Positions 1 to 6,365 of a DNA stretch of 34,568 nucleotides are shown here, in pieces (the first letter of the stretch is position 1; every line of letters begins with the position of its first letter). Source of the DNA: Acholeplasmataceae bacterium (GTDB lineage: Bacteria; Bacillota_I; Bacilli_A; Izemoplasmatales; Hujiaoplasmataceae). The notes beneath the pieces were generated by a model, which saw only the letters and a list, made by a program, of their open reading frames with translations, had not been told where the DNA came from and ran no database searches. A program made the position numbers and the translations under genes. The stretch is taken from positions 1 through 34,568 of the forward strand of contig JAAYZB010000087.1 in assembly GCA_012515085.1 (NCBI GenBank), read 5' to 3'.

Positions 1-68
1 GAGTGTCCTTTTTCCTTGAAGAATTCCAGCCAAAGATTTCTGATTTCATTTCCAGTCAATGCTTTCAT
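1..68 (-). CDS. alaS: Alanyl-tRNA synthetase, N-terminal fragment (runs off the window)
   Basis: Only the first 22 codons are in the window; the rest lies to the left of base 1. The visible protein begins MKALTGNEIRNLWLEFFKEK, which matches the very conserved AlaRS start (family pattern: LT..EIR..FL.FF..KGH). The ATG at 66-68 has a GGAGG ribosome site 6 bases upstream. The enzyme charges tRNA-Ala in the cytoplasm. Identification is strengthened by the T-box leader just upstream with an alanine specifier codon. recD2 lies upstream on the same strand, a neighbourhood also known in Bacillus (recD2/yrrC near alaS). Too short for any statement about catalytic motifs. Confidence 0.9.
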   Translation of the reverse strand, partial: MKALTGNEIRNLWLEFFKEKGH

Positions 69-79
69 GTCTTGCCTCC

Positions 80-117
80 AAAAAAATAAAAACATCCTTT
101 TATTTGTAAAAAGGACG
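80..117 (-). terminator. Regulated T-box terminator of alaS leader
   Basis: Arms at 109-117 and 93-101 (minus strand CGTCCTTTT / AAAAGGATG) are followed by a U-rich run (TTTTTATTTTTTT, 80-92). The U-run ends directly at the alaS ribosome site GGAGG. This is the terminator that competes with the T-box antiterminator. Confidence 0.85.
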
Positions 118-297
118 ATTGATCGCGGTACCACCTTTGTTCTAGTTGCCTAGCACTTCAAGTCGTTAACGCCGAACTACGGATGTTATTAACATCTCTT
201 GAAAGGAGCTTCATGCGTCCTTGATGTCATCCGTTTTCACCAAATCCGGACTCTCTTTAAGACATTTTCGGGCATTACTTGGCTTTCGCATCGATTT
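93..297 (-). promoter_or_regulatory. T-box leader of alaS (Ala specifier)
   Basis: The minus strand carries the hallmarks of a T-box riboswitch. There is an AGAGAG motif and GGTGAAAAC apical loop in Stem I. A specifier-loop context GAAGCTCC places the alanine codon GCT at complement 207-209. The conserved T-box AAGGTGGTACCGCG lies at complement 124-137. A terminator hairpin at 93-117 follows directly. Uncharged tRNA-Ala should pair with specifier and T-box and favour antitermination, so alaS is made when Ala-tRNA is short. The specifier agrees with the downstream gene. Confidence 0.92.
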
Positions 298-303
298 ATG
301 ATA

Positions 304-332
304 ATTATATCGTATTGATTCTCTCTTTGCAA
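304..332 (-). promoter_or_regulatory. Promoter of the alaS T-box transcript
   Basis: Minus strand TTGCAA, 17-base spacer, perfect TATAAT (-10 at complement 304-309, -35 at 327-332). It lies just after the recD2 stop and just before Stem I, so transcription should begin near 297. No terminator is visible between recD2 and this promoter. Confidence 0.85.
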
Positions 333-347
333 GTCTTTCAGAGGGAA

Positions 348-2585
348 TCACAGAAAATCTTCAATCGTCAATTCCTTGTCAGCGCTGAGCTGATGTGCTT
401 GCTGAAGGTACTCCCTCAATCTTGTTTTTCTGGGGAGATCATTGCCATAGATGCCTTTTTGGAGTGCGTATTTTTCGCCAATCATGATCAGCTTTTCTTT
501 TGCTCGAGTGATTGCTGTATATAACAGTTTCTTTTTGAGCATGATGCCATGGCTTGAAACCAGTGGCAATATCACCACGTTGAATTCACTTCCTTGGGCT
601 TTGTGGATAGACACCACATAGGCAAGGGTCAGATTGTCAAGGTCCTTCACATTGTATTTGACGATATTTCCAGAAAAATCCACATGAAGTTCTTTGTCTT
701 CAATGATTGCCACCACGATGCCTTGATCGCCATTCATGATACCGTCTTCTGGTTGATTCACCAGTTGCATGACCTTATCTTGAAATCGGAATTCCCGACC
801 ATTCACGGTGATTTTATGAGCGGCATGAATTCGATTGAACCTTTCCTGAATCAATTGGTTCAATCGATCAATACCGTTTGCTCCTTTGTACAAGGGCGAA
901 AGAACCTGGATGTCATCTAAGAGCGTCTTCCCTTCTGCCATTTCCTCGCGGATGCATTTCAAAATATAATCCGCAACCAAGTTTTCTTTTGTCACATGGA
1001 AGATTCGATCGGGAAGAAAGGAAAATACATCCTCCGTGATTTGTTGATTCAAAACGTCATAAGCCAAGCGGATGATGGAAGAATCCGCTGCTTGGCGATG
1101 AATTTCATCCAGCTTGCTGACCGAAAACAAATCGGATTCGATCATATCCGCCAAAACTTGCCCAGGTCCTACCGAGGGCAACTGATTGTCATCACCGACT
1201 AACACGATTTGAGTTCGCGGTTTCATGGCTGAAAATAACTGAGATGCCAGGATAACATCCAACATTGACGCCTCGTCAATGATCACCAATTTGGCATCGA
1301 GCGGATGATGACGTCCATACGTAAATTTTCCCTCATAATCATATCCTAGCAACCGGTGAATCGTGGTTGTCGGAAAACCAGTGGCTTCTTGGAGCCGTTT
1401 GGCTGCTTTGCCAGTCGGTGCTGCTAGCTTGATTAGTTCTTTTATGTCTTTCATTCCTTGATGCATCCGCAGGTAAACTTGAACAATGGCATCAATGATG
1501 GTCGTCTTTCCAGTTCCTGGACCACCGGTAATGATGGAAAAAGGTTCTTTGAGTGCCATCATGATCGCTTTTTTTTGCGTAGGAGTATAAATGACCACTT
1601 GAGTGGATGCAAACTTTTCAAGATATAGCTGGATCAATTCTTCGTCAAAATCATCCGAGGCTTCCCGGTTGAGCGCACTCAAACGTTCGGCCAATCCTTT
1701 TTCAGCATGATGGATCACTGATATACTGACGAAATTGCTGTCTTCTACGATTTTTCCCGATCCAACAAGCAAGTCAAATCCCGCCATAATTTCAGAAGGC
1801 TCCAAAAGCTTTTTCCCCTCTTTTGCCAAGTAACTTTCGGCATATTCAAGTAATTTATCTTTTTCAAGATAGGTGTCGCCATATTTATTCATATACTCAT
1901 TTAACAAATATAGCATGACCGCTCTCAATCTTTTGGGATCGTTCTCTGGAAATCCGATTTTCAGCGCAATCTCATCTGCGCGAATAAAACCGATATTATC
2001 AATATCGTCCATCAAGACGTAAGGATTGTCTTTGACGATATCAATGGCAGCGAATCCAAACTTTTGATAGATTTTCAATGCCATTTTTGGAGAAATCGCA
2101 AATCCGTAAAGCCATATCAGCGTCGATTCCATCGCCCGGTTTTCTCTGAGCGTTTCCCAAATGGCTTGTTTCTTATTCTCATTCATTCGCGGAATCTGAT
2201 CCAACACATCCGGATCGTTCATGATTTTATCCAGAGCGTCTGTGCCCAGACGTTCGACGATCGCTTCCGCGGTTTTCGGACCAATTCCTTTAAAGAGATC
2301 GGATGACAAGTATTCGGTAATCCCCGTTTTTGTCAAATTGATTACTCGCTCGAAACGACTGGCATTGTATTGAATGCCATACTTCGGGTGATCCGCGATT
2401 TCACCATAAAACCGGTAGGTTTGATTTGGTTCCAGACGCGGAAAAAACCCACAGATGACAATTGTGGGTTCAAAACGAATCAATTCGGATTCATCCGTAT
2501 TTTCAATCATTACACGCAATACCGAATACGAATTCTCTTCATTAAAAAATAAAGTTTGCTTAACCAATCCTTCGACAAATTTCAT
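348..2585 (-). CDS. recD2: RecD2-type ATP-dependent DNA helicase
   Basis: 745-residue SF1B 5'-3' DNA helicase of the RecD2/YrrC family, which works in repair without RecBC. The N-terminus (MKFVEGLVKQ, EENSYSVLRV) matches the family start. A helix-hairpin-helix-like stretch GIGPKTAEAI follows. The Walker A motif GGPGTGKTT is at residues 354-362, Walker B is VIIDEASMLD, then VLVGDDNQLPSVGPG, and near the C-terminus motif VI-like AYVVSIHKAQGSEF and LLYTAITRAKEKL. Length is normal for the family. No ribosome site precedes the ATG; the gene starts 11 bases after the pepP stop, so translation is probably coupled to pepP. alaS lies downstream on the same strand. Confidence 0.95.
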   Translation of the reverse strand: MKFVEGLVKQTLFFNEENSYSVLRVMIENTDESELIRFEPTIVICGFFPRLEPNQTYRFYGEIADHPKYGIQYNASRFERVINLTKTGITEYLSSDLFKGIGPKTAEAIVERLGTDALDKIMNDPDVLDQIPRMNENKKQAIWETLRENRAMESTLIWLYGFAISPKMALKIYQKFGFAAIDIVKDNPYVLMDDIDNIGFIRADEIALKIGFPENDPKRLRAVMLYLLNEYMNKYGDTYLEKDKLLEYAESYLAKEGKKLLEPSEIMAGFDLLVGSGKIVEDSNFVSISVIHHAEKGLAERLSALNREASDDFDEELIQLYLEKFASTQVVIYTPTQKKAIMMALKEPFSIITGGPGTGKTTIIDAIVQVYLRMHQGMKDIKELIKLAAPTGKAAKRLQEATGFPTTTIHRLLGYDYEGKFTYGRHHPLDAKLVIIDEASMLDVILASQLFSAMKPRTQIVLVGDDNQLPSVGPGQVLADMIESDLFSVSKLDEIHRQAADSSIIRLAYDVLNQQITEDVFSFLPDRIFHVTKENLVADYILKCIREEMAEGKTLLDDIQVLSPLYKGANGIDRLNQLIQERFNRIHAAHKITVNGREFRFQDKVMQLVNQPEDGIMNGDQGIVVAIIEDKELHVDFSGNIVKYNVKDLDNLTLAYVVSIHKAQGSEFNVVILPLVSSHGIMLKKKLLYTAITRAKEKLIMIGEKYALQKGIYGNDLPRKTRLREYLQQAHQLSADKELTIEDFL

Positions 2586-2596
2586 TGGGTTTGGAT

Positions 2597-3868
2597 TCAG
2601 CGCTTCTTGGAGAGAAATGCCTGAATGTCGTCAACTTCTTTAATGATGCCTTCACTAAGGTTCTGGCACCCGTTTTCCGTAATGATAATATCGTCTTCGA
2701 TCCGGATTCCAATGCCTTCTTCCTCGACGTAAATCCCCGGTTCAATGGTTAAAACGACTCCAGGAACAAGCGGAATCTGATACGTGCCGACATCATGAAC
2801 ATCCAGCCCGAGGTAATGACTCACGCTATGATAATAATAATGTTCGATTTTAGCGGGATCATCGATCAATTTCATGCGAATCAATCCTTCTGCCAATCTT
2901 GTTTTCGCAATTTGGTTAAGTTCAGATACCATCATTCCCGGCTTGGCAATTTGGATTAGCTCCTTGTTCACTGACAGAACCAATTCGTACAACTGCCGTT
3001 GTCTTATGGAAAAAACACCATTGACCGGGAAAGTGCGACTGATATCGCCTGCATATGGTCCCGATAACGCACCGAGATCCAGCAAGACCAAATCGCCGTC
3101 ATGTAATGGTTGATTGTTTTCTTCATAATGGAGTACCGTCGCGTTTTTTCCGCCGGCTATGATTGAGTTGAAAGCAACACCTTCACTTCCTGCGAGGCGA
3201 ATTGTATAATCGAACAACGCATCCAGTTCATGTTCATTTCGTCCAGGAGAAGTCATATTCATAATGGCTTCGATTCCTTTTTTGGTGTAAGCAATCGCTT
3301 TTTCGATTTCTTGTCTCTCTTCTTTGCCTTTTTGTATTCTTAGTTGAAACAGGCTTTCGTTGGCGTTTTTAATGATGAGCTCAGGAAAGTGGTTGCGAAG
3401 GATGTCGGTTTCATTTAAACTGATTGGTTTTCCGAGCGGTCCATCCCGATAGAGGTCCAGATATAGAAACTGAGGCATCCCCATCAAAGCTTTTCGCGAA
3501 TCCGATAAGATTTGATCGGTCAAAAAGCCGGCATATTCGTTCAGAGTGCGGATTCGTTCTACTGGTATTCCGGAAATATCTGCCGCTTCTTCCTTGGTCA
3601 AACGACGCCCAAGCCATTTCGTTGCATAATCGCTAGCTTCCTCAATAAACAAATAATCAAAATAGGCCTCTTTCGATTTTGCAATCAATAAAATAAAGTT
3701 TTCTCGCTGAAGGCCGGTTAAATAATAAAAATTACGATTTGGAACATACGCATATTTTTGATCTGCGCTTTTATGGGGAGCCTTCCCAGAAAAAAACAGG
3801 GCAAATGCCTTGTCCATCATCTGGTTCACAAATGCTTGGCGATGTTCAATAAATATTTTTTTATCCAT
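2597..3868 (-). CDS. pepP: Xaa-Pro aminopeptidase (M24B family)
   Basis: Cytoplasmic metallo-aminopeptidase removing N-terminal residues in front of proline, probably in peptide recycling. The N-terminal half is the creatinase-type domain (YAYVPNRNFYYLTGL). The C-terminal pita-bread domain carries the two-metal ligands: two Asp in DLGALSGPYAGDISRTFP, His in SVSHYLGLDVHDVG, Glu in LTIEPGIYVE and Glu in GIRIEDDI. I place the start at the ATG at 3866-3868, giving 423 residues, because AAGGTGA sits at the right distance. An upstream in-frame ATG at 3898 overlaps the -10 box of the promoter and would add only a Lys-rich decapeptide. First gene of the pepP-recD2 unit. Confidence 0.93.
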   Translation of the reverse strand: MDKKIFIEHRQAFVNQMMDKAFALFFSGKAPHKSADQKYAYVPNRNFYYLTGLQRENFILLIAKSKEAYFDYLFIEEASDYATKWLGRRLTKEEAADISGIPVERIRTLNEYAGFLTDQILSDSRKALMGMPQFLYLDLYRDGPLGKPISLNETDILRNHFPELIIKNANESLFQLRIQKGKEERQEIEKAIAYTKKGIEAIMNMTSPGRNEHELDALFDYTIRLAGSEGVAFNSIIAGGKNATVLHYEENNQPLHDGDLVLLDLGALSGPYAGDISRTFPVNGVFSIRQRQLYELVLSVNKELIQIAKPGMMVSELNQIAKTRLAEGLIRMKLIDDPAKIEHYYYHSVSHYLGLDVHDVGTYQIPLVPGVVLTIEPGIYVEEEGIGIRIEDDIIITENGCQNLSEGIIKEVDDIQAFLSKKR

Positions 3869-3896
3869 AAAGGTCACCTTGACTTTCTTTTTTTTC

Positions 3897-3905
3897 ATTA
3901 TATCA
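3897..3905 (-). promoter_or_regulatory. Extended -10 promoter element for pepP-recD2
   Basis: Minus strand TGATATAAT (TG-N-TATAAT). The -35 (TGCTTT at complement 3920-3925) is poor, as is common for extended -10 promoters. Transcription would begin near 3889, downstream of the ATG at 3898, which supports the start chosen for pepP. Confidence 0.7.
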
Positions 3906-3907
3906 TA

Positions 3908-3947
3908 TTAAAAAGGCAAAAAGCACGAAAACTGCGCTTTTTGCCTT
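3908..3947 (-). terminator. Terminator after the VTT/DedA-like gene
   Basis: Perfect 12-base arms AAGGCAAAAAGC (complement 3936-3947 and 3913-3924) with an 11-base loop, followed on the minus strand by a T-run. It lies between the stop of the membrane protein gene and the pepP promoter. Confidence 0.85.
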
Positions 3948-3955
3948 GATAAACT

Positions 3956-4579
3956 TTAACTTTCCGGTTTGATATCTTCCTTCTTTTTACAGAAATGTCG
4001 CCAAAGAAGCCATAGTCCCAATAAAGCGAAATAGACTAGGAAGAGCCATAATATATTGAGTGGGTGCGTCTGAATATCAAACAGACTCCCAAGAAACACT
4101 AAGAAAGTGACGATGACTAAACGTGACGTAATCGTCAAAAACAAGTATCGAGAAAGTTTTGTCTTGGTCAAGGCAAGTGCATAATTCAGGATTGATGATG
4201 GCAGGAACGGATTGGATAAAATGACCAAAACCGCAAACAAGTTGGGCCCATCCACGACATTTAAGAACATGCGCCCGTATTTATTCTCTTCGACTTTACG
4301 AGCAAAATAGGGAGCGAGCGTCATGCGGATCAAACCAAATATCAAAATCATACCCGCCATAGATCCCAAAGTCGATAATAAAATCGTATAGGCAGTGCCT
4401 GCCACATTGCCAAAGACGCTAGCCATGATACTCAAATTGAAACCGATTAGAACTGTGAGTGGCAAAGAAGGTATTATCGCTTCAAGAAAGGGCAAAAGCA
4501 CCGCAGAAAGCGGCGCAAACCATAAATGAGTTATCACGAATGCTTCCAGTTTATCCAGAAAATTGTATAAAAAATCCAA
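3956..4579 (-). CDS. VTT-domain (TVP38/DedA-like) membrane protein
   Basis: 207-residue hydrophobic protein with about five to six membrane segments and a basic, acidic-ended tail (KKKEDIKPES). It shows the VTT pattern: a re-entrant-like N-terminal EAIIPSLPLTVLIGFNLSIM, a Gly-rich helix GSMAGMILIFGLIR, then NPFLPSSILNYALALTKTK. Some DedA members recycle undecaprenyl phosphate or move lipids across the membrane; which substrate applies here is unknown. Start is TTG at 4577-4579 with AAGGA nine bases upstream; the next Met is about 50 residues in and would remove the first membrane segment. It sits between gapA's terminator and its own terminator, and I see no clear promoter of its own. Confidence 0.8.
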   Translation of the reverse strand: MDFLYNFLDKLEAFVITHLWFAPLSAVLLPFLEAIIPSLPLTVLIGFNLSIMASVFGNVAGTAYTILLSTLGSMAGMILIFGLIRMTLAPYFARKVEENKYGRMFLNVVDGPNLFAVLVILSNPFLPSSILNYALALTKTKLSRYLFLTITSRLVIVTFLVFLGSLFDIQTHPLNILWLFLVYFALLGLWLLWRHFCKKKEDIKPES

Positions 4580-4597
4580 AGAGGTTCTTCCTTTCAG

Positions 4598-4623
4598 AAA
4601 AAAGCATCCTTCCGGATGCTTTT
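4598..4623 (-). terminator. Terminator of gapA
   Basis: Minus strand AGCATCC / GGATGCT arms (complement 4614-4620 and 4603-4609), GGAA loop, then six T. It starts three bases after the gapA stop codon. Confidence 0.88.
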
Positions 4624-4625
4624 GT

Positions 4626-5639
4626 TTAGATTAGTTCCGCAAAATGCTTCAGTGTCCGCACCATTTGGGCAGTAAAGCCAAATTCGTTGTCATACCAAGA
4701 GATCACTTTGACCATCTGCTTGCCATCTTCCGTATTTAGCACGAGAGTGCTCTGGGCATCAAACAAGGTCCCGTAAGGCATACCGATCACATCCGATGAG
4801 ACGATGGGATCTTCGGTATATCCGACCGTATCGGATTGAGCGTTCTTCACGGCTAAATTAATTTCTTCTTTGGTCACCGGTTTCTTCAGTTCCACAACCA
4901 AATCAACGACTGATCCTGTAATCACGGGAACTCGAAGCGCAATGCCGTCCATTTTCCCTTTCAGTTGCGGCAAGACCAAGGCCACTGCTTTTGCGGCTCC
5001 GGTCGAAGTCGGAACGATATTCGCAGCAGCAGCGCGTCCGCGACGAGAATCAATCCCCTTCGAATGAGGAATATCCAAGGTCGCTTGGTCGTTGGTATAA
5101 GCATGAACAGTCGTCATGATTCCGCGAACGATTCCAAAGTTATCATCCAAAATTTTGGCAATTGGGGCTAAACAGTTGGTGGTGCAGCTCGCCGCTGACA
5201 AAATCGTTTCATCACCAGACAACGATTGTTCATTGACGCCGAATACCACGGTCGGAATGTCTTTTTCTTTCGCAGGAGCGCTGATGATGACTTTCTTAGC
5301 ACCGGCTTCCAAATGCCATCCGGCTTTTTCACGTGACGTGAAGATTCCGGTGCATTCCAACACCACATCGACTTTGTATTCTTTCCAAGGGAGTTCCGCC
5401 GGGTTTTTCACGGCAAATACAGGCACTCTCTTTCCTTCAACAACTAAATAATTATCTTCAAATGTAACATCTTTTGCATATCTTCCTTGGCTACTGTCAT
5501 ACTTGAGCAAATACGCGAGTTGTCTGGCATCTGTCAAATCATTGATCGCGACAATGTCAAAATCCTTGTTTCCAAACATGACCCTAAACGCCAAACGCCC
5601 GATCCGGCCAAATCCATTGATAGCTACTTTTACTGACAT
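4626..5639 (-). CDS. gapA: Glyceraldehyde-3-phosphate dehydrogenase (NAD-dependent, type I)
   Basis: 337-residue glycolytic enzyme converting glyceraldehyde-3-phosphate, NAD+ and phosphate to 1,3-bisphosphoglycerate. Visible are the Rossmann start VAINGFGRIGRLAF, Asp34 in AINDLTD (typical of NAD specificity), the active-site SCTTNC with Cys152, the catalytic-His context TTVHAYTNDQ, and SWYDNEFGFTAQMV near the end. The ATG at 5637-5639 has GGAGGA upstream. It is a single-gene unit with its own strong promoter, terminator and a CcpA-like site upstream, as expected for a highly expressed glycolytic gene. Confidence 0.98.
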   Translation of the reverse strand: MSVKVAINGFGRIGRLAFRVMFGNKDFDIVAINDLTDARQLAYLLKYDSSQGRYAKDVTFEDNYLVVEGKRVPVFAVKNPAELPWKEYKVDVVLECTGIFTSREKAGWHLEAGAKKVIISAPAKEKDIPTVVFGVNEQSLSGDETILSAASCTTNCLAPIAKILDDNFGIVRGIMTTVHAYTNDQATLDIPHSKGIDSRRGRAAAANIVPTSTGAAKAVALVLPQLKGKMDGIALRVPVITGSVVDLVVELKKPVTKEEINLAVKNAQSDTVGYTEDPIVSSDVIGMPYGTLFDAQSTLVLNTEDGKQMVKVISWYDNEFGFTAQMVRTLKHFAELI

Positions 5640-5674
5640 GATTATTCCTCCAATGTTTTCTGTCTTCCGTTATT

Positions 5675-5703
5675 ATTTTACTCGATTTATTTAAGTTTAT
5701 CAA
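5675..5703 (-). promoter_or_regulatory. Strong sigma-A-type promoter of gapA
   Basis: Minus strand TTGATA (complement 5698-5703), 17-base spacer, TAAAAT (complement 5675-5680), about 35 bases before the gapA start. Confidence 0.85.
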
Positions 5704-5715
5704 GGTTTCCCGTTG

Positions 5716-5729
5716 TTAAAACGTTTTCA
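5716..5729 (-). promoter_or_regulatory. cre-like (CcpA) palindrome upstream of gapA
   Basis: Minus strand TGAAAACGTTTTAA fits the cre consensus TGWNANCGNTNWCA with one mismatch. It sits 12 bases upstream of the gapA -35 box, a position used by CcpA for activation. CcpA itself is not in the window; HPr here has Ser46, as the CcpA co-effector needs. Confidence 0.4.
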
Positions 5730-5734
5730 GATAT

Positions 5735-5777
5735 GAAAATGCCGAGAGCCGTCTCATCCAAGACTCTACCCCCGGCA
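5735..5777 (-). terminator. Hairpin downstream of spx, possible terminator
   Basis: Outer arms TGCCG/CGGCA (5740-5744, 5773-5777) and inner AGA/TCT and GTCT/AGAC pairs, with bulges, lie after the spx stop. On the minus strand only four T (complement 5736-5739) follow, so termination would be modest. It could instead be a small structured element. Confidence 0.4.
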
Positions 5778-5801
5778 AATGGATCTCATAATCCGTGATT
5801 C

Positions 5802-6254
5802 TCACAAAGTGTGAACCGCTCTGTTTTTTTGCAACGCATTTCGAACACAACGTTTGTATTCACAGTTTTCGTCACATTCCTGACACATGATTTCATCACG
5901 AAATTTTCGGGGAATAAAAGCACGGATCTCATCTTCATTATATCCCGTCTGCATGATTTTGTCATTGATGATGATGGGACGTTTCAAGATGGTGGGATTA
6001 TCGATGATGAATTCCGCAAGTTCACCAAATCGCATTTCTTCCGTATCCAGATTATGTTCTTTGAATACTTTGGATCGCGTTGAAATGATGTCCTCAAAGC
6101 CGTTTTCCGAATGTTTGAGCATGTTGATGATATCATCTCTCGTCAAGCGGATGCCAATAATGTTCTTCTCTCTATAAGGAATTTGATTATCTTCGAGCCA
6201 TTTTTTGGCCTTCCGGCAGGAGGAGCAACTGGAACTAGTATAAAGTGTGATCAT
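5802..6254 (-). CDS. spx: Spx-family redox regulator with a Cys-rich C-terminal tail
   Basis: Spx binds the RNA polymerase alpha subunit and redirects transcription under thiol stress. The thioredoxin-like fold carries the CSSC redox switch. If translation starts at the ATG at 6252-6254, these are Cys10 and Cys13, as in Bacillus Spx. That ATG has GAGGA six bases upstream, whereas the ATG at 6260 has none spaced correctly. Other family marks are IISTRSKVFKEHN and RPIIINDKIMQTGYNEDEIR. At 150 residues it is about 20 longer than Bacillus Spx (131). The extra tail contains C-x2-C-x3-C-x4-C (Cys124, 127, 131, 136), which could bind metal or act as an additional redox sensor. An MgsR/ArsC-like paralogue is less likely. 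Confidence 0.88.
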   Translation of the reverse strand: MITLYTSSSCSSCRKAKKWLEDNQIPYREKNIIGIRLTRDDIINMLKHSENGFEDIISTRSKVFKEHNLDTEEMRFGELAEFIIDNPTILKRPIIINDKIMQTGYNEDEIRAFIPRKFRDEIMCQECDENCEYKRCVRNALQKNRAVHTL

Positions 6255-6279
6255 ATCCATTCCTCGCTTTCGCCGCTTT

Positions 6280-6288
6280 ATTATATCA
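6280..6288 (-). promoter_or_regulatory. Extended -10 promoter of spx
   Basis: Minus strand TGATATAAT, about 25 bases before the spx start. No good -35. It diverges from the pepF promoter. Confidence 0.65.
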
Positions 6289-6326
6289 CGAAAGCGGATA
6301 TATGGTTATTATTTTTTATATTTTAG

Positions 6327-6335
6327 TGGTATAAT
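6327..6335 (+). promoter_or_regulatory. Extended -10 promoter of pepF
   Basis: Plus strand TGGTATAAT, 30 bases before the pepF ATG, preceded by an A/T-rich stretch; the -35 is weak. Confidence 0.65.
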
Positions 6336-6365
6336 TAAAAAAAATACCGTCAGGAGGAATTCATC

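Noticed and set aside
279..524. Plus-strand open frames opposite recD2, pepP, gapA and the other large genes
   Set aside because: They lie antisense to well-supported genes, lack ribosome sites, and their proteins show no recognisable family pattern.
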